Origin: Phytophthora colocasiae
Lineage: Eukaryota > Oomycota > Peronosporomycetes > Peronosporales > Peronosporaceae
Length of the DNA: 64,000 bases
Direction of reading: 5' to 3'
NCBI GenBank assembly: GCA_018806915.1
Contig: JAGKQI010000098.1
Span: forward strand, 3,968,001 to 4,032,000
Part shown: one piece after another, positions 20,420 through 31,046 of the stretch
Position numbering within the stretch: position 1 is the stretch's first letter
Layout of the letters: each line of letters opens with the position of its first letter
Translations under genes and position numbers: made by a program
The notes under the pieces: generated by a model
Databases searched by the model: none
What the model was told of the DNA's origin: nothing
The model's input: only the letters and a program-made list of their open reading frames with translations

Positions 20420-21808
20420 TCAGAAAATGTCGATTAGGCCCTGTGCTTGGACCAAATTGCTGGATGGCTCCCAAGAATCAGCAACATCACGTCCATACCA
20501 GCGCACCTTGTAATAGAGCGTATTCTGGCGCACCCGCTTGTTGATAATCGCTTGCACTTGGTATCCGTCGTGTCCGTCGCGCGTAATAAGACGTGGCACG
20601 TCATTCAATCGTTGAGAATTCATGTCGAACTGGTACGGGCGTAGATATGAGATGTGGAATTCGTCGTGGATTTTGACTCCAGGAGGAAGACCGATTTGAT
20701 ACGTGTCAGGCGTCGTAGCTCGAATGACAGGGTAGGGACCAATAAACCGGGGGGCAAGCTTCCGTTTACCTAAAACACCAACGTGAGGGAGGTCGAGATT
20801 TCTTGTATCCAGTAAAACTTGGTCACCAGGTTCGAATCGGTACGTCGGTCTGTTGCGATCATGGAAGTACTTCATAGTCGCCTGAGTAATTTCGAGTTCA
20901 TCCTGGCACTGTTGTAAGATCACCCGCTGCTTATCCAAAAAGCGAAGCGAAGACTGAGAGTGACCTCGTTGCGTCGGTAGTACCAGGTCGCTGATTGATC
21001 GAGGGTTGTAGCCGAGGTCTGCTACAAATGGGGACATGCCAGTACTCGAATGAACCCGCGAATTGTACGCAAATTCGGCTAACGCCAACAAGTCACTCCA
21101 GTCATCTTGGTGTGGCGAAACGAAAGCTCGTAGGTAATCAGCAATAAAGTGATTAGTCCGTTCAGTTTGGCCATCCGTTGCAGGTCGAAATGCCGAGCTT
21201 AACTGAAGTTGAGAGTTCTGGAACTTCATCAAATTGGTCCAAAACCGAGATGTGAACTTGCTATCACGGTCCGACGTTATCGAATCTGGCAATCCGTGAA
21301 GTCGCTGATACTGGTCACGAAACAATCCGGCAGCTTCTTCTGCGGTACAAGTTGTCGTTGTTGGAATGAAGTGAGCTCGTTTAGTGAGTCGATCCACTAT
21401 TACCCACACCGCGTCATGTCCACCATGCCGTGAACATGGCAGGCCCGTGATAAAGTCCATTGTAATGTGGCTCCAACGTCTGTCAGGAATTTCCAAAGGA
21501 TGCAGTAACCCTGCAGGTTTCCGCTGTGATACTTTGATTCGTTGGCACATTTCACACGTAGTGACGTAGCGCTTCACTGTTTTTTCCATGTGCAACCAGT
21601 AGAACTTCTCTTGGAGCGCTAGTAGTGTCTTGAGACAGCCTGGGTGTCCACTTGACGCCACATTATGGTGCTCGTAGAGAATAATATCCTTCAAGTCACG
21701 ATCGTCAGGCACGCAAATTCGTCTCGGTGAATCACTGCGTGGCTGGAAGTAGAGAATACCGTCCTCGAGAAAGAAGTGATTGAGATTTGCGCGAATGCGC
21801 CGGTGCAT
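20420..21808 (-). CDS. Integrase with chromodomain of Gypsy element 2
   Basis: An uninterrupted 462-codon frame. It begins just before the HHCC zinc finger (HHNVASSGHPGCLK...CEMCQR), continues through the catalytic core with MDFITGL, SDRDSKF and DGQTERTNHF (the D, D, E triad), and includes a GPY/F-like region (LAPRFIGPYPVI). It ends in a chromodomain (YYKVRWYGRDVADSWEPSSNL). Chromodomain integrases insert Gypsy DNA and may target methylated-histone chromatin. In a working element it would be cleaved from Pol; here upstream frameshifts isolate it. Confidence 0.85.
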   Translation of the reverse strand: MHRRIRANLNHFFLEDGILYFQPRSDSPRRICVPDDRDLKDIILYEHHNVASSGHPGCLKTLLALQEKFYWLHMEKTVKRYVTTCEMCQRIKVSQRKPAGLLHPLEIPDRRWSHITMDFITGLPCSRHGGHDAVWVIVDRLTKRAHFIPTTTTCTAEEAAGLFRDQYQRLHGLPDSITSDRDSKFTSRFWTNLMKFQNSQLQLSSAFRPATDGQTERTNHFIADYLRAFVSPHQDDWSDLLALAEFAYNSRVHSSTGMSPFVADLGYNPRSISDLVLPTQRGHSQSSLRFLDKQRVILQQCQDELEITQATMKYFHDRNRPTYRFEPGDQVLLDTRNLDLPHVGVLGKRKLAPRFIGPYPVIRATTPDTYQIGLPPGVKIHDEFHISYLRPYQFDMNSQRLNDVPRLITRDGHDGYQVQAIINKRVRQNTLYYKVRWYGRDVADSWEPSSNLVQAQGLIDIF

Positions 21809-24151
21809 GTCCAGTGGTGGTGCATCCGTATTGGATTGCGCAGTTTGAAGATACTGAAACAGCGGCCCGAAAACCGAATCCTCGGCGTAAAGCCGAGTAC
21901 ATTGTTCAAGGATTGAGGTCGATTCCGTACGTAGTTAATAGATAAACTTCGTTGCTGTCAGCCACCTCCTCATTAGAAGTAAGTTGACGGAGTAAACTGG
22001 CTAGGAGACGTAATGCGTGGATGCATCAGGCTGAAAGGCAGCGTTGCGGGAAATTGCGTCCGCGACGATGTTTGTGTTAGCAGAATCCACCGAAACCTTG
22101 GTTGGTACAAACCCAGTTCATTTAGCCAGCGAGCAAGGCGTTGCGAACAAGTTTTTCTGTTCCAAAATCGACTGCAACGTCCGATGATCAGTGTTCACGA
22201 AGAACGGTTTATCGATAAGGTACACTCTCCAGACTCGCATGGCGTGTAATGCTGCCAGCAATTCTTTCTCTCGCGTCGGGTACATTAACTCAGCGCTGCT
22301 GAGCTTTTTCCACTGTACGCGATCACCTTCTCCCCTTGCCTTCGCTGTCAAGCTGGTAGAGATAGCCACCAACGGCATAGTCAGAGGCATCCATCTGCAC
22401 GTAGAAGTCTCTTCTGGAATCTGGATGGGCGAGCACTGGTGGAGATATCAGCTGAGCCTTCAAATTGGCAAAGCACTTGCGTTGCTCGGGCGTGAGGTTG
22501 ATTCGTTCTTGCGCGGTTTTACCCTTTGTGGCCTCGACGAGTGGTGCTGATATTTCTGCATAGCTCTTACATAACTTAAGCACGTACACACAAGTACCCA
22601 GGAACGACTGGAGCTCGCGTTTCGTCTTTGGTGTCGGCCAGTCGCGTATAATACGAATCTTGTCGGGATCCATGCGGATACCATCGCGCCCAAAGTAATC
22701 TCCCAGACACGGTATCTCGTGCGAGCAAAATGTGCATAGCAAGTTTAATGTAGAGTTCTTGCTCCTGGCACCGTTGAAGTACAGCATCCAAAGCCTCGAG
22801 GTGGTCCGCAATATCCTTCGATTTCGTGAAAACAAAGAGGTCGTCGAAATAAGCCTGACAGAAAGCTTTCTGGTCGCAGAAGACTCGCTGCATCATCCGA
22901 TTGAAGGCTGCTGGGCTGCATGATAGTCCCATCGGCGTGACTAAGTATTCAAACTGTCCGTCAGGCGTCGAGAACGCAGTATAGGGAATATCGGATTGGC
23001 GAAGTCGTACCTGAAAGAAGCCCCACAGCAGGTCGAGAGCGGAAAACCAATAACCATTCGCCATAGCATCAAAGATGTCCTCTTTTCGAGGTATTGGGGT
23101 GGCAGGAATACGAATTTTGCTGTTAATTGCCCGGAAATCGTGAACAATTCGCCACCCAACCGCCTTTTGACGCAGAACGTAGGAGAAGAGTACGGAGACT
23201 TAGATGGCCGAATGATTCCGGCGTCCAGCATTTCACGTGTCCACTCGCGGATAGTTCGTTTCATCTCATCACTGAGGCGATACTGTTTCCTCGTAACTGG
23301 AACGTCATCGACTAATTCTACCTCGGCTTCGATGTCAACCGTCCTCTGAGGTGGCCGACTTGGTAACTCCATTCGAAACACTGTGTCTTTGTATTTGGAC
23401 ACCACAGACTCAACAGGGAGCCTTTCAACGTCCCAGTCTTGGCTAAGCTGTCGTGACGCTTTTCACTTTGCGCAGGTTGATCTGCAAGCTGAACCATGAA
23501 ACAAAATTCATCCGCTGAAGGCTTCATCTTCCGAAATTGCTTCCAGGTAATGATTTTAGTGGCTCCATGGCTGGATAGGTAGTTGTGTCGGGGTAAAACA
23601 GTACAGTCTCGTCGAAGGAAGTTTGGCGGTGCTTGGTCAGAGCTCGTCTGCTTCCACATTTCTGCAAGCAAAATTTCGCACACATTGACAAAAAGAAGTG
23701 TCGCGCTGGATCCTCGAGAAGTGATCGTATTTGTAGCCCAATTAATGTCAGGATTCACGTCTTTCAGCCATGCTACACCAAGTAGGACGTGCTTCTGCTC
23801 CGGAATATGCATGACAAAAACCTCCGTCGAATCAGGCGCGAAATTATCCATATCAAGCACGATTGTCGTCGAGCACCGCGGAACATTGATGCTACGTTTA
23901 GCGCCCAGCTTGATCTTCAGTGGTTTGTCATGCTCGGTAACTGATAGCGCGAGTCGAGACACAACCACCGGAGAAATGGCATTAAAGGATGTTCCACAGT
24001 TAATAAAAACGTCCACAGATGCATTCTTGACACGAGCCTTCTTTTGCCAAATAACCATAAATGTTTTCTCGTTCGGCACTACCCTTTTCACCCGTGGAGT
24101 GAAGGTGTAATGACAGAGAATGTGGGCTATCAGACAATGTATGGTCACCAT
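21809..24151 (-). pseudogene. Protease, reverse transcriptase and RNase H of Gypsy element 2 (frameshifted)
   Basis: The retropepsin region (23318-24151) has the active-site motif as Asn-Cys-Gly-Thr-Ser, with Asn (codon AAC) where the catalytic Asp is expected. RT pieces follow in changing frames (22941-23405, 22576-23064, 22323-22835), with FSALDLLWGFFQV, TPMGLSCSPAAFNRMM and the catalytic AYFDDLFVF. RNase H appears as VQMDASDYAVGGYLYQ and REKELLAALHAM with NTDHRTL near 22180. At least four frame changes separate the pieces, so no continuous Pol is made. RT and RNase H would copy the element RNA to DNA. Confidence 0.85.
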
Positions 24152-24193
24152 TATCTGACGATTTCGGCCCGGTGGGTTGCCAACCCACCGAGC

Positions 24194-25255
24194 CTAGGCG
24201 TTTTTTGTGGTCGCTACCCGTTCTGCCGCTTTCTTCTTCCGGCAGACATCCTCAGTGTGGCCTATGTGATGGCAAAATCTGCACGTCTGTTTAGACGGTG
24301 TGTCAGAATGCTTGCTACCACTTCCAGTACTGGTACCCTTTCCACGACTGAATTTTGGTTGCTCCTGTGAAGCAGCTTGAAGTCCTCCAGTGTTCTGGCC
24401 TTTAGTCTTTTCACCTTTGGTGGCTTTGTTATCACCAGGACGCGAATCTTCAAAACGCTGCGCTAGTTCAATTGCCTTTTGCAGAGTATCTGGGATATTT
24501 TGGGAAACAAAAGCGCTCGTTTCGGCTCTCAAATTCTGCTGAAAAAACCAACGTTTGACCCCTTCCGGGAGATCTTCCTCCAGTTGTGATAGGAGGTGCT
24601 GGAACTTGGTAGTGTAGACCTGTTGCGATCCTGTCCAGCGTAAGTTGTACAGTTTGGACAGTAATTTATGCTGGAAATCGGAGCCTCGGAAGCGCTGTCG
24701 AATTTGCTCCTTGAAAACAACCCAGGTAGCTGGTCGGTCGCCGAGAGACGTTTTAAATTCTCGGTACCAAGTTTGAGCCGTTGGACCCAAATTGCCAAAT
24801 ATCAAATTGACAAAATCTGACGTATTGCTCGTCATGTCATCTTGACTGTCGACATAGTATTGTTCCGTACTGAATATCCACAAGTCTAAGTCCTCACTCG
24901 AGTCGCCATTGAAAATAGGAGGGTTCCCTTTTTTCTTCTGCTGCCGTTGAGTGGATGCTTGCTGCTGAAGCATTTGCTGCTGGAAGAACGTCTGCTGTTG
25001 CATAAGTTGCGCAAACTGCTGCTGCTGTTGCTGCTGAGAGGTAGCCAAGAATTCAAACATCTGCCGTAGCATGGAAGTATCAGTTCCAGGAGCAGAAGCT
25101 GGCTGCTGCTGTTGTGCTCCGTTTGGAACATTCGTAGATTGCGTAGAATCCTGAGTCGAGCTTGAAGTTGTCGAGGGAACTCCGTCCGTCGCATCTTCCT
25201 CTCTCATTCGACGTGTCTGTCGAGGTCGTGGGTTCGGACTGCGGCCACGAGGCAT
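24194..25255 (-). CDS. gag of Gypsy element 2
   Basis: An intact frame of 353 aa from ATG 25255 (MPRGRSPNPRP). A basic, Ser/Thr-rich N-terminus is followed by a poly-Gln region (about residues 80-130) and a retrotransposon-gag capsid domain (FNGDSSEDLDLWIFSTEQYY, WYREFK, LYNLRWTGSQQVYTTKFQHLL). It ends with a CCHC zinc knuckle CRFCHHIGHTEDVC near the C-terminus. Gag packages the element RNA. This is one of two parts of the element that read without interruption. Confidence 0.85.
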   Translation of the reverse strand: MPRGRSPNPRPRQTRRMREEDATDGVPSTTSSSTQDSTQSTNVPNGAQQQQPASAPGTDTSMLRQMFEFLATSQQQQQQQFAQLMQQQTFFQQQMLQQQASTQRQQKKKGNPPIFNGDSSEDLDLWIFSTEQYYVDSQDDMTSNTSDFVNLIFGNLGPTAQTWYREFKTSLGDRPATWVVFKEQIRQRFRGSDFQHKLLSKLYNLRWTGSQQVYTTKFQHLLSQLEEDLPEGVKRWFFQQNLRAETSAFVSQNIPDTLQKAIELAQRFEDSRPGDNKATKGEKTKGQNTGGLQAASQEQPKFSRGKGTSTGSGSKHSDTPSKQTCRFCHHIGHTEDVCRKKKAAERVATTKNA

Positions 25256-25316
25256 GATTCCTTCTCTGGTACAGTCGAGTTTCTTGAAACTGCTCACGCT
25301 TCAATAGTTAATTAAC

Positions 25317-25622
25317 TGTCACGTGGTAACGTGGAGACGCAATTGTACAGACTTGAGTTGTAGTCGAGACTTGAGTTGTAGCCGAAGCTTGAGTTGTAGT
25401 CGAGACTTGAGTTGTAGAAAGTAAAATTGAGAATGAAATTGACGATGATATCAACAATAGCTATCTACTCGCTGAAGCTGTCTAACAGGTTGAATGCAAG
25501 TTAATGTACTATCCAGGTGCAGCTGAAACTTGAGGAGTCTTGCTGTTCGAGCCATGAGATGATGGCTGAAATAAAACAGCTTGCTGCACGATGATAGCCA
25601 TGTTGTGGTTGAAACCATGACA
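25317..25622 (-). repeat. 5' LTR (element orientation) of Gypsy element 2
   Basis: 306 bp partner of 19998-20304; carries the same four-unit 18-bp tandem block at 25350-25421. Confidence 0.92.
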
Positions 25623-25627
25623 TACTG

Positions 25628-26956
25628 CCACCGTTGGATCGATGGGTTCTGGTCGAAGAAGGAGTTGAGTTTATGAATGAGACCAAGAAAAACGACGATG
25701 ACAAAGCCACCACCATTCAAGAGACGAAAACACTCTTCCATCTTCGGTCAAACCTGCCAGATGGACCAGAACGGATCGACGCCTTTGTGGAAAAAGCATT
25801 TGCATTCTACCGTGATATCGAGAACAAGAAGTTTCGAAGTGACACCTCTCGATACATGTACGTGCGCTCTTCCGACCGACCAGCTGCGACCGACACGGAC
25901 GACGAGAGCAAACTCAGTGCGCCATACCACAAACGTTACGCCCTAGGCAACGACAAAACCTTCGACAATGTTTTCTTCGAGGAGAAAGAACCTCTACTGC
26001 AGTTGCTGGATCACTTTGAAAACAAAACGGGTAAATTCGCCATTGAAGGTTTCCCGAACAAGGTCGGGTTGCTGCTCTACGGACCTCCTGGAACTGGTAA
26101 AACGAGTGTGATCAAGGCGGTTGCCGAGAAGACTGGGCGCCACATCGTGAACATCTCACTTGGCAAAGTGAAAACTAATCAGGAGCTCATGGACGCCATG
26201 TTTGATTTACGCTATGCAGTGGATGGACTCGACCTGCCAGTGCGTATGAACTTTAAAGATATTGTGTTCGTGATGGAGGATATCGACTGCGCATCTTCAG
26301 TTGTAGCAAGTCGAGAGGATGGAGCATCAACGCCAGTGACTGCTAAAGCTACTGAAGATGAAGATAACAGTGCTGATTCCGCAACTGTGGAAGATGGAGC
26401 AGTGAAAGAAGCCGATACAACTCCAAGTCTCGGACGATTTCTCCGCCGCGAACGGAATACACCTCAATTCTTCGGACCAGGACCGGGTATGATGGATCTT
26501 GAAGACGATGACGACGATGGCTTTCTGTCTGCGTTGTTGCAATCGCAGATGGACTTTGAGGGATTCGGTCCTAAAATGAAGGGGGGATTTGTGTCGTCGT
26601 CCAACTCGACGGATAAACTCAACCTCGCTGGTGTCTTAAACGTTTTAGACGGAGTCATCGACTGCCCTGGGCGAATTGTAATCATGACAACGAACCACCC
26701 GGAGATGCTAGATCCTGCACTTGTTCGTCCTGGTCGTATCAGCAAGAAGCTTCACCTCGGCTACATGTCCACGGTGGAAATGGAGAAAATGTTCTCGTAC
26801 TATTTTTCAACAGAACTCAATCCCGATCAACGAAGGCGCCTGCAAACGCTTGAGGGTTCTAACCGAGTATTTACCCCCGCTGATATTGAAGAACTGTGCG
26901 CGGAAAATGACAGCATTGACACTGCACTGGATCAGATGCTGAAGGATACGGAATAA
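25628..26956 (+). pseudogene. BCS1-type AAA+ ATPase B, 3' part with intact AAA module
   Basis: 443 codons to the stop. Walker A is GPPGTGKTS, Walker B is IVFVMEDIDC and the second region of homology NHPEMLDPALVRPGR is present. An acidic, low-complexity insert of roughly 80 residues (about 26310-26600) sits between Walker B and the sensor region and is longer than in paralogues A, C and D. Joined on paper to 19509-19997 the frame is continuous and would give 605 aa, so the retrotransposon is the only lesion visible in the coding part. Without its N-terminal membrane region this half is unlikely to work. Confidence 0.9.
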
Positions 26957-27029
26957 ACTTTAGAGCGAAGAAGTTGTGAACAAGAAGTTTGCTAATAAGC
27001 TAATGTTTTTGTCAAGTACTACATAAATC

Positions 27030-28118
27030 CTAGCCAGTTGCGGCTCGAGAGTGAAGAGCATCAACTAGAATCGCATCTAATAGCTTCCGACCAGCGTCGA
27101 GCTGATGCGCGCGAGCAGCAGCACTGTCAAGCAGCTCCGGTAGGAAATTCTGTTTTACGTCCAATGCCAGAGGGTCGAAGAAGTGGCCACTCTCCACGAG
27201 CGTGTCGAATACCTGAGCGTGCAAACTGGCCAAATACTGTTTCGCAGAAGCACGAGCAGCAACCTTCTCCTCCAACTCGGCTTGAGCTGCAAGACGCGCA
27301 GCCTCTTCGTCCAGCCGGCGCTGCTTCTCTGCAAACCGACGCTTTGCCTCTGCTTCGAGACGCTGCACTTCTGCCAACTCTGCGTTGCGGGATTGCTCGA
27401 ACAGCTCCTGGCGCTGGCGGATCTCCCGCAACTCAATCTCCTCCAGTAACTCGAGCATTCCGAGCTCGAGGGTTTTGCCAACCAACACCTCCAGAATGGG
27501 CTCAACTTCCAAGTCGAAGTCGAACAGATCGCCGCCCTCGATCTGTGTGGCTACATCTATCCCCGAGGGCGTCGGCACGAAAGTAACGGGCGCATGTAGG
27601 TCCAGCAAGGCATCGGTCTGCGTGTCTGCATCTACTTCTGGGTTTCTGTCTGTCAGCTCTTCCAGGTAATTGTCTGTCTGTACGTCCATGTGGAACCTGC
27701 CACCGACCGGCGGAGGGGTAACTGGTCTTTGCTGTAGCTGTTGTTGCTGCTGCTGCTGTTGTTGATAGCGCGCTGCTCGAGTGGCTGCTTTATTCAATTT
27801 GCGAGGGTCAGGACTCTCGGGTGTCTCCTGCAGGAACGGCAACATGCCTGAACATTAGTACAATCACTCAGCACTAAATCTGCTGCAGTACACAACGCAC
27901 TTCCCGTGTGACGTAGGCACTGCCACGGTGCACCCGCTTGTCGAACATTATATTCTGCGCTCGATCTGTGTTGCCATTACTGCTGAACGAAAAGAAAAAA
28001 AAAGTTAGATGGAGAGCTTCAAAACAAAAGATCGCACTTACGAGGCAATAGAAACTTTACTGCGCTTGGTGGCCACAGAGCGAGGCGCAGACGAGAACTC
28101 GTAGCCGCCAGACTGCAT
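27030..28118 (-). CDS. RSP3: Radial spoke protein 3 (flagellar axoneme)
   Basis: Three exons are inferred. Exon 1 is 28042-28118 (ATG 28118, MQSGGYEFSSAPRS). Exon 2 starts near 27979-27976 with two possible AG acceptors, both in frame, and encodes NIMFDKRVHRGSAYV. Exon 3 is the 27030-27845 frame. The last contains the hallmark RSP3 block: VQTDNYLEELTDRNPEVD, VDVATQIE-type GDLFDFDLEVEPILEVLVGKTLE, then a long helical, Glu/Arg-rich coiled coil and KQYLASLHAQVF. A poly-Gln run sits near its N-terminus. RSP3 anchors radial spokes to outer doublets and binds protein kinase A through an amphipathic helix, so this supports a flagellated (zoospore) stage. The donor of intron 2 is not settled. The gene is convergent with BCS1-B, 73 bp apart. 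Confidence 0.93.
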
Positions 28119-29461
28119 CAGGTATCAATCAAATGCACTACCAGTAGTGTACACTAGCAGGTGACGCTTCAATTTACCCTCGAGACCTTGTCGCGTCGTT
28201 TCACGAGGCACTGAACTGAGCGAATACAGTGCGGAGGTGACGCGATGGGCGCAATCTGGGACCAGAAAAGACAGCGGGACACATGGCTTCACTTCAAAAG
28301 GAGCATCACCTCTTGCCCTTGACTTTGGCGACTGTACTTGTGTTCATGTTCAGGTTGGAGGCTTCAGCAGCAATACATTAATGTGCTGCTGCATGTTGGT
28401 GATGCATGGGCTGCACATTTACAGCGCGCAGGCTCATTCTGCTTACGGCTGCGACACACTCCAAGAGATGGGTTGATTGTGAGCAGGTTGGTAAGAAGTG
28501 TTTCGCGAACGAGGGCCGGCCGTGATCACAAAAGGGTATGAGCTGGGCGAGGAAGATCGAGCAGAGCGCGAGTCTCGTGCTTGCACACTGCGTGTTGCAG
28601 TCTACTGCTGGCCGGACTGACCACCCACCAGTTTCAACCGCAAAACGTGCTCAATACATGCACAGTTCAGGAACAACTTTAACGACCTCAACCATCATGC
28701 TCGTAAGTGTACGGCGAAAGCCAATGACCATCCATTCGGCGCTGCCATGAGGCCAGTGAGCTCCAACACTTTTTTGATCGCGCCGATCCTCTGCATCATG
28801 TCTGAAGTAACGCTAATGTTCGAGCCTGATATCAAGCACGGACATAAAAGAATGTGAGCGTCGGTGCTTCGCAGCGTCTGGACTTGATATTCTGCACGGG
28901 CCAGCGAAAGTATTGGAGTCGTGTTGCCTTACGCAGGACTGGAAAATATCGAGCGCTGTCACCCGTCACACATACTGACTCAGTATCTGTCTGATCACAT
29001 CAGAGTGTGACGGGTGACAGCGCTCGATATTTTCCTCAACTCAGTATGAGGCTGACTTGGGTATTGATCGCATAAAAAGGATTTTAGGCTGCTGTGATTC
29101 ACGCAGAAGTGCTGTCTGGTTGCCATCTCTTTTCCTCTTCTAAAATGAAGAATACATGTACACGTGATGTCTGCAAGATCTGAAACAGATTGATAGAAAG
29201 CAAGCGTCCGTCTTGTCTTGGCTTATGGGCAAAAACCATTCAAACTCACTTAAGTAACCTTATAAAGTAAGCGGAATAGAAACCACTGCTGCGAGAGAAG
29301 ACCTCTCTAGCCCACAAAGCCCAAAGCACCGAGCGGCCGCCGAGCTTCCTTCCGCCCTCCCGCAGCTGCCTCCACGTACGTCTAGTTGTCTCGTGTTAGT
29401 GTTGGCTTTGGACCCATCTAACTCCCCCCCTTTCCCCCCGTCGTCGCCCTCTGCAGTCCAA
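28119..29461. other. Intergenic region with a near-perfect hairpin element
   Basis: About 1.3 kb between the divergently oriented RSP3 and bHLH-PAS genes. Short plus-strand frames at 28237-28750 lack convincing coding character. It holds the hairpin at 28941-29035 and one TACATGTA (29153-29160). The last 70 bp are pyrimidine-rich, as in many oomycete promoters. Confidence 0.5.
28941..29035. repeat. 31-bp perfect inverted repeat (MITE-like or hairpin)
   Basis: Arms at 28941-28971 and 29005-29035 start GGAAAATATCGAGCGC and are perfect complements around a 33-base spacer. It resembles a very short MITE or foldback element; no clear target duplication was found (short 'act' matches only). It could also be transcribed into a stable hairpin RNA. 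Confidence 0.8.
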
Positions 29462-30740
29462 ATGGCCTCGCAGCAGCAGCAGTTTGAGTCTGTTGTGTCC
29501 CCCTCGGGCGTCAAAGCTTCTTCCACTGTAACGTCCGTCGCCTCCTCTTCCTCGACGTCTTCTTCTTCTTCTTCTTCTTCTTCTACTTCAGCCCCTCTAT
29601 CCAGTGGACGACCTCCATTACAAGACTCTTCTGCACTGGAGATCGCTTACAGCACCATCTCCCCCAAGGTGGAGCAGCCGCAGTATCCCATGCACATCAA
29701 GCTCAATCTCATCGACCAAAACCCGTTGGCCTCTGGTCTCTCCACGAACGGAGACTCAACGTCATGTGAGAGTCCGTACCCCATGACACCGATGACTCCG
29801 GGCGGATACTCGTCCAGCGGCGGCGATTTGAGCAAGAAGCAGCGTCACAACCTCCGCGAGCAACGCCGTATCCTGCGCATCAGCAATCAGTTCGACATCC
29901 TGCGCAACAAGCTCGAGGCTGCCGGGTATTCATCGTCCAAGAAGGACAAATACAGTGTGCTGCAGGCCACTCTCGAGTACATCTCCAATCTCGAGCGCAA
30001 CCAAATCGGTGGTGTGGCTTCCCACCCCCCACAAATGCCCCATCACATGCAGCACCCGTCGTCCCACCCAAGCGGTGGCGTCCCGCGTCATCTCCCGTCT
30101 CCATGCAGCGACTCGGGTGGTCCATTGTCCATCACGGCGCCGTCGCCCAGCCACGTCGACAGCAAGGGCCAAGTCTTCATGATCGACAGTATGCCGTCTC
30201 CCGTTCCTGCACTGTCGATCCCTGGTATGCAGCCGCAGACCTCCTACCCGCTGGACATGGACAACATGTATGGCGGAGCTGCCAACGGCACCTCAAACGC
30301 CGCAGTCAGTGAGATCGAGGGCTCCGCTGCCTCCTATCGTGACGTGTTCGCCAACAGTAGTATGCCCAGTCTTCTAGCGAAGCTGGATGGCACCATTGTC
30401 GAAGCCAACGCACTGTTCCTGGAGCTGTGCTGCAAGAATATCGACGAGCTTCGACTACACAGTCTGTACACAATGTGCACGGCAATGGACGCCCCCAAGA
30501 TGTACAACCTGGTCGGCAAGATCCTTTCGTGCGAGATGGCGTCAGCCCAGAGCAAGATGATGTGGCATTTCTCCAACACAGGCGATCGAAAGGTGCGATA
30601 ATGAGTTTGCTCTTGTGCTGCTGGTAGTTGATGAACTCAACCGTTCTGTGTTTTGGCAGGTGTTCGTATCGGTGTCGATGATTCACGACAGTATGCATCG
30701 CCCCGCCAACCTTCACTGCAGTCTCCTGCCCTTGTCATGA
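29462..30740 (+). CDS. bHLH-PAS domain transcription regulator
   Basis: Exon 1 (29462-30592) and exon 2 (30660-30740) are joined across a 67-bp GTGCGA...CAG intron. The product is 403 aa. The N-terminus has a Ser-rich homopolymer tract (about residues 25-45). A basic helix-loop-helix follows near 125-180 (KKQRHNLREQRR, FDILRNKLE, KKDKYSVLQATLEYISNLE). A PAS-like fold fills about 285-400, and exon 2 supplies its last strands (VFVSVSMIHDSMHRP). The splice is supported because the PAS fold is incomplete without exon 2. Such proteins act in the nucleus as dimeric DNA-binding regulators, and the PAS part may bind a ligand or partner. The longer frame to 29393 has no ATG; ATG 29462 is used. Confidence 0.85.
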
Positions 30741-31046
30741 ACCCCACCCCAGAGCCAGGCTACGTCGTGTTTAGTCGGCCAAGGCGAGGCGCAGAAGCGC
30801 TCGTTTCACCTCGCAGTCACTCGCCAAGTTTCTTGATTTGAAGACGCGCAGAACGGGTGTGAAGGTGGTGCGGGGTGTACTATTTTGTCAAGGCAACTCA
30901 CTGTTCCTGCTTAGTGAGTTGGCTGGACTGTATCTTTTTGCATGAGAGCTGTACTATACGAAGCCTCGGCGCAACGATTGTGGCGATGAGGCTCACCAAC
31001 GACAAGGAGAAGCAACCACTACCAGCATAAAAAGCATACATGGACG
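30741..31046. other. Convergent 3' flanks, nothing recognised
   Basis: About 300 bp between the ends of the bHLH-PAS gene and the DMAC1-like gene. Only short frames are present, and no repeat was recognised. Confidence 0.5.

Larger units (their letters stand above)
19998..25622 (-). mobile_element. Full-length Ty3/Gypsy LTR retrotransposon 2, inserted in BCS1-B
   Basis: 5,625 bp with LTRs of 307 bp (19998-20304) and 306 bp (25317-25622), TGTCACG...CATGACA. They differ by two substitutions and two small indels by eye. The target duplication is TACTG (19993-19997 and 25623-25627). A purine-rich minus-strand tract (AGGGGAAAGAT, 20305-20318) adjoins the 3' LTR. Order gag, protease, RT, RNase H, integrase, chromodomain. 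It is a different family from element 1: the LTRs are unrelated and the RT motif is YFDD rather than WIDD. Confidence 0.93.

Noticed and set aside
28237..28750. Overlapping 67-79 aa plus-strand frames
   Set aside because: Compositionally random, Cys/His-rich without spacing patterns, no good start context.
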